NCBI GenBank assembly: GCA_963800475.1
Contig: CAWDAZ010000001.1
Coordinates: 682,001 to 746,000, forward strand
DNA length: 64,000 bases
Origin: Palsa-465 sp963800475
GTDB taxonomy: Bacteria; Actinomycetota; Thermoleophilia; Solirubrobacterales; Solirubrobacteraceae
Reading direction: 5' to 3'
Every line of letters begins with the position of its first letter. Position 1 is the first letter of the stretch. This document shows positions 33,672-42,434 of this stretch, piece after piece. The notes beneath the pieces are model-generated. The model was given only the letters and a program-made list of their open reading frames with translations, ran no database searches and was not told the origin of the DNA. Made by a program: the position numbers and the translations under genes.

Positions 33672-34642
33672 GGATCGATGTAGACGTCGTCTCGAAGCAG
33701 TTCGGCGAGTTCACCGCGCTCGAGGACGTGAGCGTGTCGGTGACCGAGGGCTCGCTGACCGCGCTGCTCGGCCCGAGCGGCTCGGGCAAGTCGACGCTGC
33801 TGCGGATCATCGCGGGGCTCGAGATTCCCGACGCCGGGACCGTGTCGATCGACGCCGCCGACGTCACGGCCGCGCGCCCGCAGGACCGCGGGATCGGGTT
33901 CGTGTTCCAGCATTACGCCGCGTTCACGCACATGACGGTGTGGCAGAACGTCGCCTTCGGCCTGAAGATCCGCAAGCGGCCCCGCGACGAGGTCCGCGAG
34001 CGGGTCGACGAGCTGCTCGGGCTGGTGGGGCTCACGAAGTGGGCCGACCAGCGCCCCGACCAGCTGTCGGGCGGGCAGCGCCAGCGGATGGCGCTGGCCC
34101 GGGCGCTGGCCGTCCAGCCGCGGGTGCTGCTGCTCGACGAGCCATTCGGCGCACTCGACGCGAACGTGCGCGCCGAGCTCCGGCGCTGGTTGCGCCGGCT
34201 GCACGACGAACAGGGCGTGACCACGGTGCTTGTCACCCACGATCAGGAGGAGGCGATGGAGGTCGCCGACACGATCGCGGTCATGAACGCTGGGCGGATC
34301 GAGCAGGTCGGCTCGCCTCGGGACGTCTACGACAAGCCCGCGACCGACTTCGTGATGGGATTCCTCGGCCCGGTCAGCGAGATCGACGGCAGGCTGGTGC
34401 GGCCGCACGACGTGACCGTGTCGCTGACGCCGTCGGATGGCGCGATCGAGGCGATGGTCACCCGCGTGGTCCACCTCGGCTTCGAGGTCCGGGTCGAGCT
34501 CGAGCTACCCGAGGGCGAGGTCGCGCGCGCTCAGCTCACCCGTGCTCAGACCGACGAGCTCGAGATCGGCCGCGGCGACATCGTGTACGTGCGGCCGCCG
34601 GCGCGGCAGCCGGCGGCGAAGCCGCTCGAGGCGGCCCGCTAG
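33668..34642 (+). CDS. cysA: Sulfate ABC transporter ATP-binding protein CysA
   Basis: A 324-residue ATPase. Walker A is GPSGSGKST, the Q-loop is in FVFQHYAAF, the signature is LSGGQRQRMALARAL, Walker B is VLLLDEPFGALD and the switch His is in LVTHDQEEAMEVAD. The C-terminal segment (RPHDVTVSL onward) is the regulatory TOBE-like domain found in CysA. It energises sulfate uptake. The start overlaps cysW (ATGA). Confidence 0.94.
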   Translation: MRIDVDVVSKQFGEFTALEDVSVSVTEGSLTALLGPSGSGKSTLLRIIAGLEIPDAGTVSIDAADVTAARPQDRGIGFVFQHYAAFTHMTVWQNVAFGLKIRKRPRDEVRERVDELLGLVGLTKWADQRPDQLSGGQRQRMALARALAVQPRVLLLDEPFGALDANVRAELRRWLRRLHDEQGVTTVLVTHDQEEAMEVADTIAVMNAGRIEQVGSPRDVYDKPATDFVMGFLGPVSEIDGRLVRPHDVTVSLTPSDGAIEAMVTRVVHLGFEVRVELELPEGEVARAQLTRAQTDELEIGRGDIVYVRPPARQPAAKPLEAAR

Positions 34643-34646
34643 CCGC

Positions 34647-35105
34647 TCAGCGCGTGACCCACGCCTCTGGGTCCTCGGCGAGGCGCTCGATCTTGGCCGG
34701 GAGCTTGCCGGCCGCGATGTCCGCGAGGCTGACGTTCTCGACCACGCCGCGCAGGTTCGCGCGAACCGCGATCCACACCCGCGGGAGCGCTTCGGCGGCG
34801 CCGCCGTACGCGGTCTCCTCGGGCGGGCCGCCGCGCACGCTCGCGAGCGGCCCCTCGACCGCCCGCATCACGTCGGCCACCGTCACCCGGTTGGCGGGCT
34901 TGGCGAGCATGAACCCGCCCTCGGCGCCGCGCTGGCTGCGGACGATCCCGGAGTGGCGGAGCTCGCCGAGGATGTTCTCGAGGAAGTTGAGCGGGATCCC
35001 CTGGGCGGTCGCGATCCGCTCCGCCTTGACCGGCCGGTCGTCGGTGGCGGCGGCGAGCTCGACCGCCGCCCTGACCGCGTAGTCCGCCTTCGCCGAGATC
35101 CGCAA
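34647..35105 (-). CDS. Rrf2-family transcriptional regulator
   Basis: A 152-residue winged-helix regulator from a TTG start with AGGAG about ten bases upstream. MRISAKADYAVRAAVELA and IPLNFLENILGELRHSGIV and GAEGGFMLAKPANRVTVADV are the Rrf2 hallmarks. The three C-terminal cysteines that bind Fe-S in IscR or NsrR are absent, so it is more like CymR, which senses cysteine status through a partner. It sits convergent to cysA, which supports control of sulfur uptake. Confidence 0.88.
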   Translation of the reverse strand: MRISAKADYAVRAAVELAAATDDRPVKAERIATAQGIPLNFLENILGELRHSGIVRSQRGAEGGFMLAKPANRVTVADVMRAVEGPLASVRGGPPEETAYGGAAEALPRVWIAVRANLRGVVENVSLADIAAGKLPAKIERLAEDPEAWVTR

Positions 35106-35117
35106 CCTGGCCTGCTC

Positions 35118-36191
35118 CTATACAGGCGCCGCGGCGAGCTCGCCGAACTCATAGGCCTTCGCCAGCTCCGGGTCCTTGCGGGCCAGCATCTCCGCGAGCT
35201 CGACCATCACCTTGCACTGCTTCCAGGTGGCGTCGTCCTGCATCTTGCCGTCGATCATGTGGACGCCACGGCCGTCGGGGATCGCCTCGAGCACCTTCTT
35301 GGCGAACAGGACCTCGTCGGGCGGCGGACTGAACACCTGCTTGGCGATCTCGATCTGTACCGGGTGCAGCGACCAGGCGCCAACGCACCCGAGCAGGAAT
35401 GCGGCGCGGAACTGCGTCTCGCAGCCGAGCGTGTCGCGAATGTCGCCGTACGGCCCGTAGAACGGGAGCAGGCCGGCGGACGTGCACGCGTCGACCATCC
35501 GCGCGATCGAGTAGTGCCACGGGTCCTGCTGGGCGGTGGCCCGCGGGCGCTCGGGGTCCTCGGGGTCGGGGTCCTCGATCACCCGATAGCCCGGATGACC
35601 GCCGCCGACCCGGGTGGTCTTCATCCGCCGCGACGCGGCGAGGTCGGCAGGGCCGAAGCTCATCCCCTGCATCCGCGGGCTAGCGGTCGCGATCTCCTCC
35701 AGATTCACGACCCCGAGTCCGGTCTCGAGGATCGCGTGAATCAGGATCGGGTGGTCGATGCCGGCCTTCGCCTCGAGCTGCGCGAGCAGGCGGTCGACGT
35801 AGTGGATGTCCCACGGCCCCTCGACCTTCGGAATCATCATCACGTCGAGCTTGTCGCCGATCTCGCTGACGACCGTGGTGATGTCGTCGAGCACCCATGG
35901 CGACTCGAGGCTGTTGACGCGCGTCCACAGCTGGGTGTCGCCGAGCTCCATCTCCTTGCCCACCCGGACCAGGCCTTCGCGGGCGGCCTCCTTGCGGTCG
36001 ACGGGGATCGCGTCCTCGAGGTTCCCGAGCAGGATGTCGACGGTCGGCGCGATGTCGGGCACCTTGGCGACCATCTTCTCGTTCGAGAAGTCGAGGAAGT
36101 GGATCATCCGGCTTGGGCGGAACGGAATCTCGAGCGTCGGCTGCGGGGCGCCGATCGCGAGCGGCTTTGCAAAGTCACGGGGGTTGCGCAT
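35118..36191 (-). CDS. HpcH/HpaI-CitE superfamily CoA lyase, malyl-CoA lyase-like
   Basis: A 357-residue TIM-barrel protein. The Mg2+ and substrate ligands are visible as DILLGNLEDAIPVDRK, IHAILETGLGVVNLEEIA (Glu) and GMSFGPADLAAS (Asp). DPWHYSIARMVDACTSAG and WSLHPVQIEIAKQVFSP are especially close to malyl-CoA/beta-methylmalyl-CoA lyase of the ethylmalonyl-CoA pathway. That enzyme cleaves beta-methylmalyl-CoA to propionyl-CoA and glyoxylate and condenses acetyl-CoA with glyoxylate. Pathway partners (ccr, mutase, MaoC) lie in the same window. Family secure; exact substrate inferred. Confidence 0.85.
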   Translation of the reverse strand: MRNPRDFAKPLAIGAPQPTLEIPFRPSRMIHFLDFSNEKMVAKVPDIAPTVDILLGNLEDAIPVDRKEAAREGLVRVGKEMELGDTQLWTRVNSLESPWVLDDITTVVSEIGDKLDVMMIPKVEGPWDIHYVDRLLAQLEAKAGIDHPILIHAILETGLGVVNLEEIATASPRMQGMSFGPADLAASRRMKTTRVGGGHPGYRVIEDPDPEDPERPRATAQQDPWHYSIARMVDACTSAGLLPFYGPYGDIRDTLGCETQFRAAFLLGCVGAWSLHPVQIEIAKQVFSPPPDEVLFAKKVLEAIPDGRGVHMIDGKMQDDATWKQCKVMVELAEMLARKDPELAKAYEFGELAAAPV

Positions 36192-36283
36192 GGCTCGAAC
36201 GCTAGCGGGGCGGTGCGGGTTGCGCCGCGCGGCGCCTCCGCGACGGTCAGCTCGTGGTGCCCGCTGCCCGCCGGCCGGCCCGC

Positions 36284-37057
36284 TCAGATCAGCCCCAGAC
36301 CGCCGTCGACCCGCAGCGTCACCCCGGTGATGTAGCTCGCCTCGTCGGACAGCAGGAACGTCACGGTGCTCGCGACCTCCCACGGAGTCCCCTGCCGCCC
36401 GAGCGGGACCGGGGTTCGCTCGCGAGACGGGCGGCCGGCTGACGCGAGCCGCCCGAGCGGGGTGTCGATCAGCCCCGGCGCGATCACGTTCGCCCTGACT
36501 CCCTTGCGGGCTCCCTCCAGTGCGGTGTGGCGGCAGAGGCCGATCAGCCCCGCCTTCGATGCGTCGTAGGCGGGGATCCGACTGCCGGGGCTGAGGCCGG
36601 CGACCGAGCTGATGAACACGATCGATCCACCGTCCGGCATCAGCGGCAGCGCCTCGCGCGCACACAGGAAATGCCCGCGCAGGTTGGCGGCCATCGTCAC
36701 GTCCCAGTCTTTGGCGGTCGTCTGGCCGAGGTCACGGCCACGGGCGATGCCCACGTTCAGCACGAGCCCGTGCAGGGCGCCGGCCGCCGCCGCGGCGATC
36801 ATCGCCTTGCAGTCGTCCTCGTCGGTGATGTCGGCGGTCAGCACTGTCGCGGCCTGCCGAGCCTCACGCTCGACCCACGCCGCCGTCTCCTCGGCGGCGC
36901 CGTGATCGCGGTCGGCGCAGATCACGGTCGCGCCCTCCTGCGCGGCCTTGACCGAGATTGCGCGACCGTTGCCCGGGGGCGCGTCGATGTCCTCGGACGG
37001 CATCGAGCCCGCGCCCACGACCAGGATCCGCCGGCCCTGTAGGCGCCCGCCGGTCAC
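36284..37057 (-). CDS. SDR family oxidoreductase with an insertion in the nucleotide loop
   Basis: A 257-residue short-chain dehydrogenase. YDASKAGLIGLCRHTALEGA holds catalytic Tyr/Lys, and SIVFISSVAG the Ser. GVTLRVDGGLGLI is the typical end. The TGxxxGIG loop is interrupted: VGAGSMPSEDIDAPPGNGRAIS inserts about nine residues before the final glycine. The GTG start overlaps the stop of the upstream carboxymuconolactone-decarboxylase-like gene (GTGA). Substrate unknown. Confidence 0.85.
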   Translation of the reverse strand: MTGGRLQGRRILVVGAGSMPSEDIDAPPGNGRAISVKAAQEGATVICADRDHGAAEETAAWVEREARQAATVLTADITDEDDCKAMIAAAAAGALHGLVLNVGIARGRDLGQTTAKDWDVTMAANLRGHFLCAREALPLMPDGGSIVFISSVAGLSPGSRIPAYDASKAGLIGLCRHTALEGARKGVRANVIAPGLIDTPLGRLASAGRPSRERTPVPLGRQGTPWEVASTVTFLLSDEASYITGVTLRVDGGLGLI

Positions 37058-37617
37058 TGCTCGAAGCCCGCGAGCCCGTCCTCGAGTGGCACGCCGAGCG
37101 TGTTCAGGGTGAACGCGACCATGTGGTAGTGGCCGACGAGCATCGGGACCTCGATCAGCTGCTGCTCGTCGTAGCGCTCCACGAGCGCCGCCCAGGTCGG
37201 GTCGGAGATCCGGGCGTCGGCGTGAAGCTCGTCGGCGGCGCGCACCAGGGTCGCCTCGAACGGATCCCAGCCGGCCGCGTCGGCGCCTTCACGGGCCCGC
37301 GCGATCTCCTCGTCGCTGATCCCCAGCGAGCGCGAGATCTCCCGGTGCTGCGCCCACTCGTACTCGGCGCGGCACAGCCACCCGGTTCGCAGGATCAGCA
37401 GCTCGCGGTCCCGCGCGGGGAGCTTGCCGCCGCCCAGCAGCTTGCCGCCGAACGGGAGCCAGCGACGGAACAGCCCGGGGTGGCGGACCAGCGTCGAGAA
37501 AATGTTCGCGGCCGGCGCCCCCTGCGCGCTCAGGCCGGTCAGGAGCTCCCTGGCCTGGTCGTCCTGCTCGGCTTCGGGGAGCGGGGGGATGCGGGGGGTG
37601 GGGGAGGGGTCGGCCAC
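37054..37617 (-). CDS. Carboxymuconolactone decarboxylase family protein
   Basis: A 187-residue, all-helical protein from a GTG start. LPARDRELLILRTGWLCRAEYEW is the CMD-family core with the catalytic-region His in WAQHREISRSLGIS. It lacks the CxxC of AhpD-type peroxidases. Such proteins act as lactone decarboxylases or hydroperoxide-related enzymes; the reaction here is unknown. It is translationally coupled to the SDR downstream. Confidence 0.85.
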   Translation of the reverse strand: MADPSPTPRIPPLPEAEQDDQARELLTGLSAQGAPAANIFSTLVRHPGLFRRWLPFGGKLLGGGKLPARDRELLILRTGWLCRAEYEWAQHREISRSLGISDEEIARAREGADAAGWDPFEATLVRAADELHADARISDPTWAALVERYDEQQLIEVPMLVGHYHMVAFTLNTLGVPLEDGLAGFEQ

Positions 37618-37723
37618 GAGGGCAACCTACCATCGCGCTCGCGCCCTTCGCGCGCTGCCCATCGCGCCACGATCCGCTTCCGGATGGCATCCTCAGTCTC
37701 CGGACAGCGAACTAGGAGAAGCA

Positions 37724-38269
37724 ATGACCGCGACCCAAGGCGTCGAAACCGACCAGGCCTCACGGGAGGCCTCGGGCGCCCATCCATACGGCCGGTACCT
37801 CGAGGAGTTCGAGGTCGGGGCCGTGTACAAGCACTGGCCGGCCAAGACCGTCACCGAGGCCGACGACCATCTGTTCTGCCTGATCACGATGAACCACCAT
37901 CCGCTGCACATCAACGACGTGTACGCACACCGGTCGCAGCAGGGCCGCAACGTCGTCGTCGGGCCGCTCGTGTACTCGCTGGCGCTCGGGATGAGCGTTT
38001 CCGACGTCAGCGGCAAGGCGATCGCGAATCTGGCCACCGAGGAGCTCAGCCACCCGGCGCCGGTGTTCCACGGCGACACCCTGTTCGTCGAGTCCGAAGT
38101 GCTCGAGGTCAAGCCCTCGCGCTCGAAGCCGGACCGCGGGACGGTCAAGGTCCACACGCGCGTCCTCAACCAGGACGGCGTGCTCGTCGCCGAGTTCAAG
38201 CGCGTCGTTCTGGTGCCCCGGAAGACCCCGAACGAGCCGCTGCCGAGCGGCGACTCGAACGTCGACTAG
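37724..38269 (+). CDS. MaoC-like hot-dog dehydratase (mesaconyl-CoA hydratase-like)
   Basis: A 181-residue single hot-dog protein; the ATG is well placed behind AGGAGAAG. YLEEFEVGAVYKHWPAKTVT and AIANLATEELSHPAPVFHGDTL resemble the mesaconyl-CoA hydratase of the ethylmalonyl-CoA pathway, but that enzyme is normally a double hot-dog of about 340 residues. The segment NHHPLHIN supplies the MaoC catalytic Asp/His region in altered form. It would hydrate an enoyl-CoA such as mesaconyl-CoA. It is divergent from the CMD/SDR genes and close to the malyl-CoA-lyase-like gene. Confidence 0.8.
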   Translation: MTATQGVETDQASREASGAHPYGRYLEEFEVGAVYKHWPAKTVTEADDHLFCLITMNHHPLHINDVYAHRSQQGRNVVVGPLVYSLALGMSVSDVSGKAIANLATEELSHPAPVFHGDTLFVESEVLEVKPSRSKPDRGTVKVHTRVLNQDGVLVAEFKRVVLVPRKTPNEPLPSGDSNVD

Positions 38270-39032
38270 GGCCTCGGCGACCTCAGCTTCTTGAACGTGA
38301 CGGTGCCCTTCCAGTCATAGGACTGGGTGCAGCTGGCGCCGTTGCCCGACCCGCAGTCCGGGTTGACGGTCAGCTCCGGCGCGGCCAACGTGTGATTGGA
38401 CACGTTGACCACCACCTTGCCGAACTTCAGCTCGTTTGGCTTGATGGTCACGAACGCCGTCAGCGGGTCGACGGTCATCGAGCCGGTACCCACGTGCGAG
38501 AAGTTCTCGATCCAGTCGTGCCAGTAATCGCTCGTGCTGCACGCGTTGGACCCGCTCCCGCCGTTTGTGGTGGAGAAGTCGTTGGCGCCGGGGATCAGCT
38601 GCATGATCACCTTGCCGCTGGTCTGAACCCGGCCTGAGATCGAGCCCATCTTGCCCAGCTTCAGGCCTCCGGAGTGGCTGCAGACGTCGCCGCCGCCGTT
38701 GTCGGAGGAGATCGTCCAACCGCCGGCGCCGGAGCTGGTGTTGCCCGTGATTCCGGACACCGGAGTCCCCTTCTTGTCGATGATGCCCAGGTCGTAGGAG
38801 ACGTTCCAGCGGAAATCGGCCTTGTTGTCGAGGTGGGAAGGGCCGTCCAACTGTTTGACCGTGTAGGTCCCGGACCCTTCGTAGGTCAGCTTGTGCTGAT
38901 GAACTTGAACGGCAGCCGGCGGGCGGCGGCCGGGCCGGTGCCGGCGGCGATCCTGAGGATCAGCGCCGCAGCGCAGCCGGAGCCGATCACGAGGACGCGC
39001 CGAACGCGCCCCCCATGCTTGCAAAGCGCCAT
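38266..39032 (-). pseudogene. Exported beta-rich protein gene interrupted by a frameshift
   Basis: A signal peptide is encoded in one frame from the ATG at 39032 (GGGGAG upstream): positively charged start, then VLVIGSGCAAALILRIAAG. The rest is in a second frame from about 38900: KLTYEGSGTYTVKQLDG, then Gly/Ser/Thr-rich strands with paired cysteines (DVCSHSGG, NACSTSDYW, NPDCGSGNGASC). The two frames meet near 38885-38905. Reading through would give about 250 residues of secreted beta-sandwich-like protein. It may be a real mutation, a sequence error, or phase-variable. No family recognised. It ends overlapping the MaoC stop by four bases. Confidence 0.55.
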
Positions 39033-39165
39033 GAGTCTGCTCCCCCAGTGCAGTAGTCCGTTGGCGCCAAATCTATACCGAGAGCCCGGGCTGCTGGCGT
39101 CATTGATCGGGCCCCGCGGGTACGCTTGGCCACGCCACCGAAACAATTAGGAGTCGCTGAACCAC

Positions 39166-40986
39166 ATGGCCCATACCGCCCCGAAGCATCAAGCCAGCTC
39201 CAACCATGCCGGTCTGCAAGCGTGGGTGGATCAGGTAGCGGAGCTGACGCAGCCCGACGAGATCCACTGGTGCGACGGTTCGGCGGAGGAGTTCGAGGGG
39301 TTCGCTCAGACGCTGCTCGACGCCGGGGCCTTCCAGCGGCTGTCAGACGCCAAACGCCCGAACTCGTACCTGTGTCTCTCGGACCCGGCGGACGTCGCCA
39401 GGGTCGAGGACCGGACGTTCATCTGCTCGCAGCAGGAGTCCGACGCCGGCCCGACCAACAACTGGCGCGACCCCGACGAGATGCGCGCGATGCTCAAGGA
39501 TCTGTTCGGTGGCTCGATGCGCGGTCGCACCATGTACGTGGTGCCGTTCTCGATGGGCCCGCTCGGCTCGCCGATCTCCTACATCGGCGTGCAGCTGACC
39601 GACTCGCCCTACGTCGCGGCGTCGATGGGCGTGATGACGCGGATGGGCCAGGACGCGCTCGACGTGCTCGGCGAGGACGGCGACTTCGTCCCGTGCCTGC
39701 ACTCGGTGGGCGCGCCGCTCGCGGACGGCCAGGACGACGTTCCGTGGCCGTGTAACGCCGACAACAAGTACATCGTGCACTTCCCGGAGAGCCGCGAGAT
39801 CTGGTCGTTCGGCTCCGGCTACGGCGGCAACGCGCTGCTCGGAAAGAAGTGTTTCGCGCTGCGGATCGCCTCAGCGATGGCCCGCGACGAGGGTTGGCTC
39901 GCCGAGCACATGCTAATCCTGAAGCTCACCTCTCCGGAGGGCGAGTCCAAGTACATCGCCGGCGCGTTCCCGAGCGCCTGCGGCAAGACGAACCTGGCAA
40001 TGATGATCCCGACGATGCCCGGCTGGACGGTCGAGACGATCGGCGACGACATCGCGTGGATGAAGTTCGGGTCCGACGGCCGTCTGTACGCGGTCAATCC
40101 GGAGGCAGGCTTCTTCGGGGTCGCCCCCGGGACCAGCGAGCAGACCAACCCGAACGCGCTGAAGATGCTCTCGCACGACACCGTGTTCACGAACTGCGCG
40201 CTGACCGACGGCGGCGACATCTGGTGGGAGGGGATGACCCGCGAGGCGCCCCCGCACCTGGTCGACTGGCGCGGCGGCGAGTGGACCCCCGACGCCGACG
40301 CCCCGGCGGCGCATCCGAACGCGCGCTTCACCGTCTCCATCGAGCAGTGCCCGTCGATCGCCCCTGAATGGGACGACCCGGCCGGTGTGCCGATCGACGT
40401 GATGCTGTTCGGCGGGCGCCGCGCGAGCGTCGTGCCGCTCGTCTACGAGGCGCGCGACTGGGAGCACGGCGTGTTCCTCGGGTCGACGATGGCCTCCGAG
40501 AAGACCGCGGCCGCCGCGGGGACCGTCGGCGAGCTGCGCTTCGACCCGATGGCGATGCTCCCGTTCTGCGGCTACAACATGGCCGACTACTTCGCGCACT
40601 GGCTCGAGATCGGCCGCCGCGAGGGCGCAAAGCTCCCGAAGGTCTACTACGTCAACTGGTTCCGCAAGGACGACGACGGGCGGTTCCTGTGGCCGGGCTT
40701 CGGAGAGAACTCCCGTGTCCTGGCCTGGATCTTCCGCCGCAGCGAGGGGAAGGCCGACGCCGTCGAGACCGCGATCGGGATGGTGCCGCCGGTCGGGGAC
40801 GGTGGGATCGACACCAGCGGGCTCGACATCTCCGAGGAGGCGATGGAGCAGCTGCTCGACGTCGATCCCGACGCGTGGAAGGCGCAGCTCCCGCAGGTGC
40901 ACGAGCACTACGCCCAGTTCGGCGACCGCCTGCCGGCGGAGATGCGCGCGCTGCTCGAGCAGTTCGAGCAGCGCCTCGACGCGTAG
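39166..40986 (+). CDS. pckG: Phosphoenolpyruvate carboxykinase (GTP)
   Basis: A 606-residue enzyme that converts oxaloacetate plus GTP to PEP, CO2 and GDP, the entry to gluconeogenesis. The P-loop is FPSACGKTN (residues 268-276) with the reactive Cys272 typical of GTP-type enzymes. Metal-binding and substrate motifs are YGGNALLGKKC, GDDIAWMKFG, and NPEAGFFGVAPGT; the guanine site is WFRKDDDGRFLWPGFGENS. Length matches the family. AGGAG lies 12 bases before the ATG. It connects C4 acids produced by the ethylmalonyl-CoA route to sugar synthesis. Confidence 0.97.
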   Translation: MAHTAPKHQASSNHAGLQAWVDQVAELTQPDEIHWCDGSAEEFEGFAQTLLDAGAFQRLSDAKRPNSYLCLSDPADVARVEDRTFICSQQESDAGPTNNWRDPDEMRAMLKDLFGGSMRGRTMYVVPFSMGPLGSPISYIGVQLTDSPYVAASMGVMTRMGQDALDVLGEDGDFVPCLHSVGAPLADGQDDVPWPCNADNKYIVHFPESREIWSFGSGYGGNALLGKKCFALRIASAMARDEGWLAEHMLILKLTSPEGESKYIAGAFPSACGKTNLAMMIPTMPGWTVETIGDDIAWMKFGSDGRLYAVNPEAGFFGVAPGTSEQTNPNALKMLSHDTVFTNCALTDGGDIWWEGMTREAPPHLVDWRGGEWTPDADAPAAHPNARFTVSIEQCPSIAPEWDDPAGVPIDVMLFGGRRASVVPLVYEARDWEHGVFLGSTMASEKTAAAAGTVGELRFDPMAMLPFCGYNMADYFAHWLEIGRREGAKLPKVYYVNWFRKDDDGRFLWPGFGENSRVLAWIFRRSEGKADAVETAIGMVPPVGDGGIDTSGLDISEEAMEQLLDVDPDAWKAQLPQVHEHYAQFGDRLPAEMRALLEQFEQRLDA

Positions 40987-41040
40987 CGCGACGCGTAGCG
41001 TTCTAATCGACCTCTTCGGCGGGCCGCGTACGCTGCGTGC

Positions 41041-41880
41041 GTGGCGCTGCCGTTCGTCCCATCCGACGCCGGCCTGCTGGCATTGCAGGCGGCCGTCGTC
41101 GCCGCGCCGCGTGGGGCGCCGAAGCTTCCGTTGTTCGAGCGGATGCGCGGCCCGGCGTGGGCGATCGTGCCGGTCGCCTCGATCGTCGTCGTCGTGCTTG
41201 CGGTCCGGTTCCTGTCGGACACCGCCACGGCGCTCACCTATCTCGCGTTGGTGGCGGTGCCGCCGCTGGCGGCGGTTGCGCTCGCCTGGGCGATCCGCAG
41301 CCGGATGCCCGTGACCCGGCAGCGGGTCGCGCTGTCGATCGCGGCCACAGCGGTGCTGTTCGCGGTCGCGTGGATCTGGCACAAGTCGCTCGCGGGCGGT
41401 GCCGCCGCGGCGGTGCTGTCGGCGCTCAGCTGCGTGACGCTCGGGGTGCTGCTGGCCGCGGTCGCGCCGCCGGCATGGCTGAAGCTCGGAATCATCGCGA
41501 TGGCGGCCGCCGACACGTGGCTGGTCGCCTCGGATCTACTCCAGTCGCCGAACGCGACGCTCGTCGCCGCCCACCCGCCCGGCGGGCTGCCGCAGCTCCA
41601 GAGCGAGCTGTTCGGGACCGTGTCGATGGGCTACGGCGACCTGTTCGTGGCCGCGCTTCTCGGCGCGGTGCTGGCCGCGGACCGCCGCCGTCAGCTGTCG
41701 GCAGCCGTGCTCACGTTCGTGCTCGCGGCTGCCTTCGACCTGCTGTTCCTGACTGTCTCGGAGCTCCCCGCGACGGTGCCGGTCGCGGTCGCGCTGATCG
41801 TGCTGGAGCTACGTGAGCGCGTCAGTGTTGGCCGTCGTCGGTCGCTGCGGGCGGACGTGATTCCTCGGCAAGCGAGGTGA
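41041..41880 (+). CDS. Polytopic membrane protein with presenilin/SPP-like GxGD and PAx motifs
   Basis: A 279-residue protein from a GTG start with about eight TM helices. Helix 5 contains Asp158 (and Asp165 near its end). Helix 6 begins MGYGD (197-200), a GxGD motif with Asp200. One helix later comes LPATVPVAVALIV (PAT at 243-245), at the position of the PAL motif in presenilin and signal peptide peptidase. Asp-TM / GxGD-TM / TM / PAx-TM is the catalytic core order of A22-type intramembrane aspartyl proteases. Overall similarity is weak by eye, so the protease role is inference. It overlaps the convergent zinc-binding gene by 59 bases. Confidence 0.6.
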   Translation: MALPFVPSDAGLLALQAAVVAAPRGAPKLPLFERMRGPAWAIVPVASIVVVVLAVRFLSDTATALTYLALVAVPPLAAVALAWAIRSRMPVTRQRVALSIAATAVLFAVAWIWHKSLAGGAAAAVLSALSCVTLGVLLAAVAPPAWLKLGIIAMAAADTWLVASDLLQSPNATLVAAHPPGGLPQLQSELFGTVSMGYGDLFVAALLGAVLAADRRRQLSAAVLTFVLAAAFDLLFLTVSELPATVPVAVALIVLELRERVSVGRRRSLRADVIPRQAR

Positions 41881-42385
41881 TCGTCAGCGTCCCGCGGGCG
41901 GCCTCCTCGAGCACCTGCATCGCTTCCTCGGACGAGCGTGCGTAGAGCTCGACCAGCACGTGGACGACGATCCGGTCGTCGTCGTGCTTGTGGAAGCGGA
42001 CGTGGGTGAAGAACTCGCGGGTGCCGTGGTCGCCGAACGCCGCGTAGGAGAGCGCGTCGCCGGCCTCGGGCCCCGAGCACGTCTCGACGTCGTCGGCGTC
42101 GACGGTGACGGTGCACGAGGCGACCCACGGCGTCCCGGCGATCATCCGCTCCCAGCGGTCCTCGATCGGCTCGACGCGCCCGTTGTGGAAGCCGAGGTGC
42201 GGCTGGTCGTGCATGCAGTCGAGGCACTGCACGACCGCCTCCTGCATCTCGTCGACGACCTCGCCGCGCTCGCCGCTGTCGGGTTCGATCCGATGGATCC
42301 CCTCGTAGTGGACCTGGACCTCGAGGTTCTGCGACCAACACCGGTAGCAGCGCAACCAACTCTTGACCGAGGTTGAGCCCTCCAT
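41822..42385 (-). CDS. Hypothetical protein with two CxxC pairs (zinc-binding)
   Basis: A 187-residue soluble protein; AAGGAG sits directly before the ATG at 42385 and the longer frame is rejected. CYRCWSQNLEVQVHYEG and VVQCLDCMHDQPHLGFH supply two CxxC pairs, probably one zinc site. The second half is an alpha/beta domain with HVRFHKHDDDRIVVHVLVEL and a helix ARSSEEAMQVLEEAARG. No family recognised. It faces the membrane protein gene and their 3' ends overlap. Confidence 0.68.
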   Translation of the reverse strand: MEGSTSVKSWLRCYRCWSQNLEVQVHYEGIHRIEPDSGERGEVVDEMQEAVVQCLDCMHDQPHLGFHNGRVEPIEDRWERMIAGTPWVASCTVTVDADDVETCSGPEAGDALSYAAFGDHGTREFFTHVRFHKHDDDRIVVHVLVELYARSSEEAMQVLEEAARGTLTITSLAEESRPPAATDDGQH

Positions 42386-42434
42386 CTCCTTGATTCTACG
42401 ATGGCACTGTGAGCGAGCACGGTCCCAGCCGCTG

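Noticed and set aside
30967..34642. Molybdate rather than sulfate ABC transporter
   Set aside because: The binding protein has the sulfate-type ITPNPSTSGSARWN motif and there are two distinct permeases (CysT and CysW); molybdate systems usually have one.
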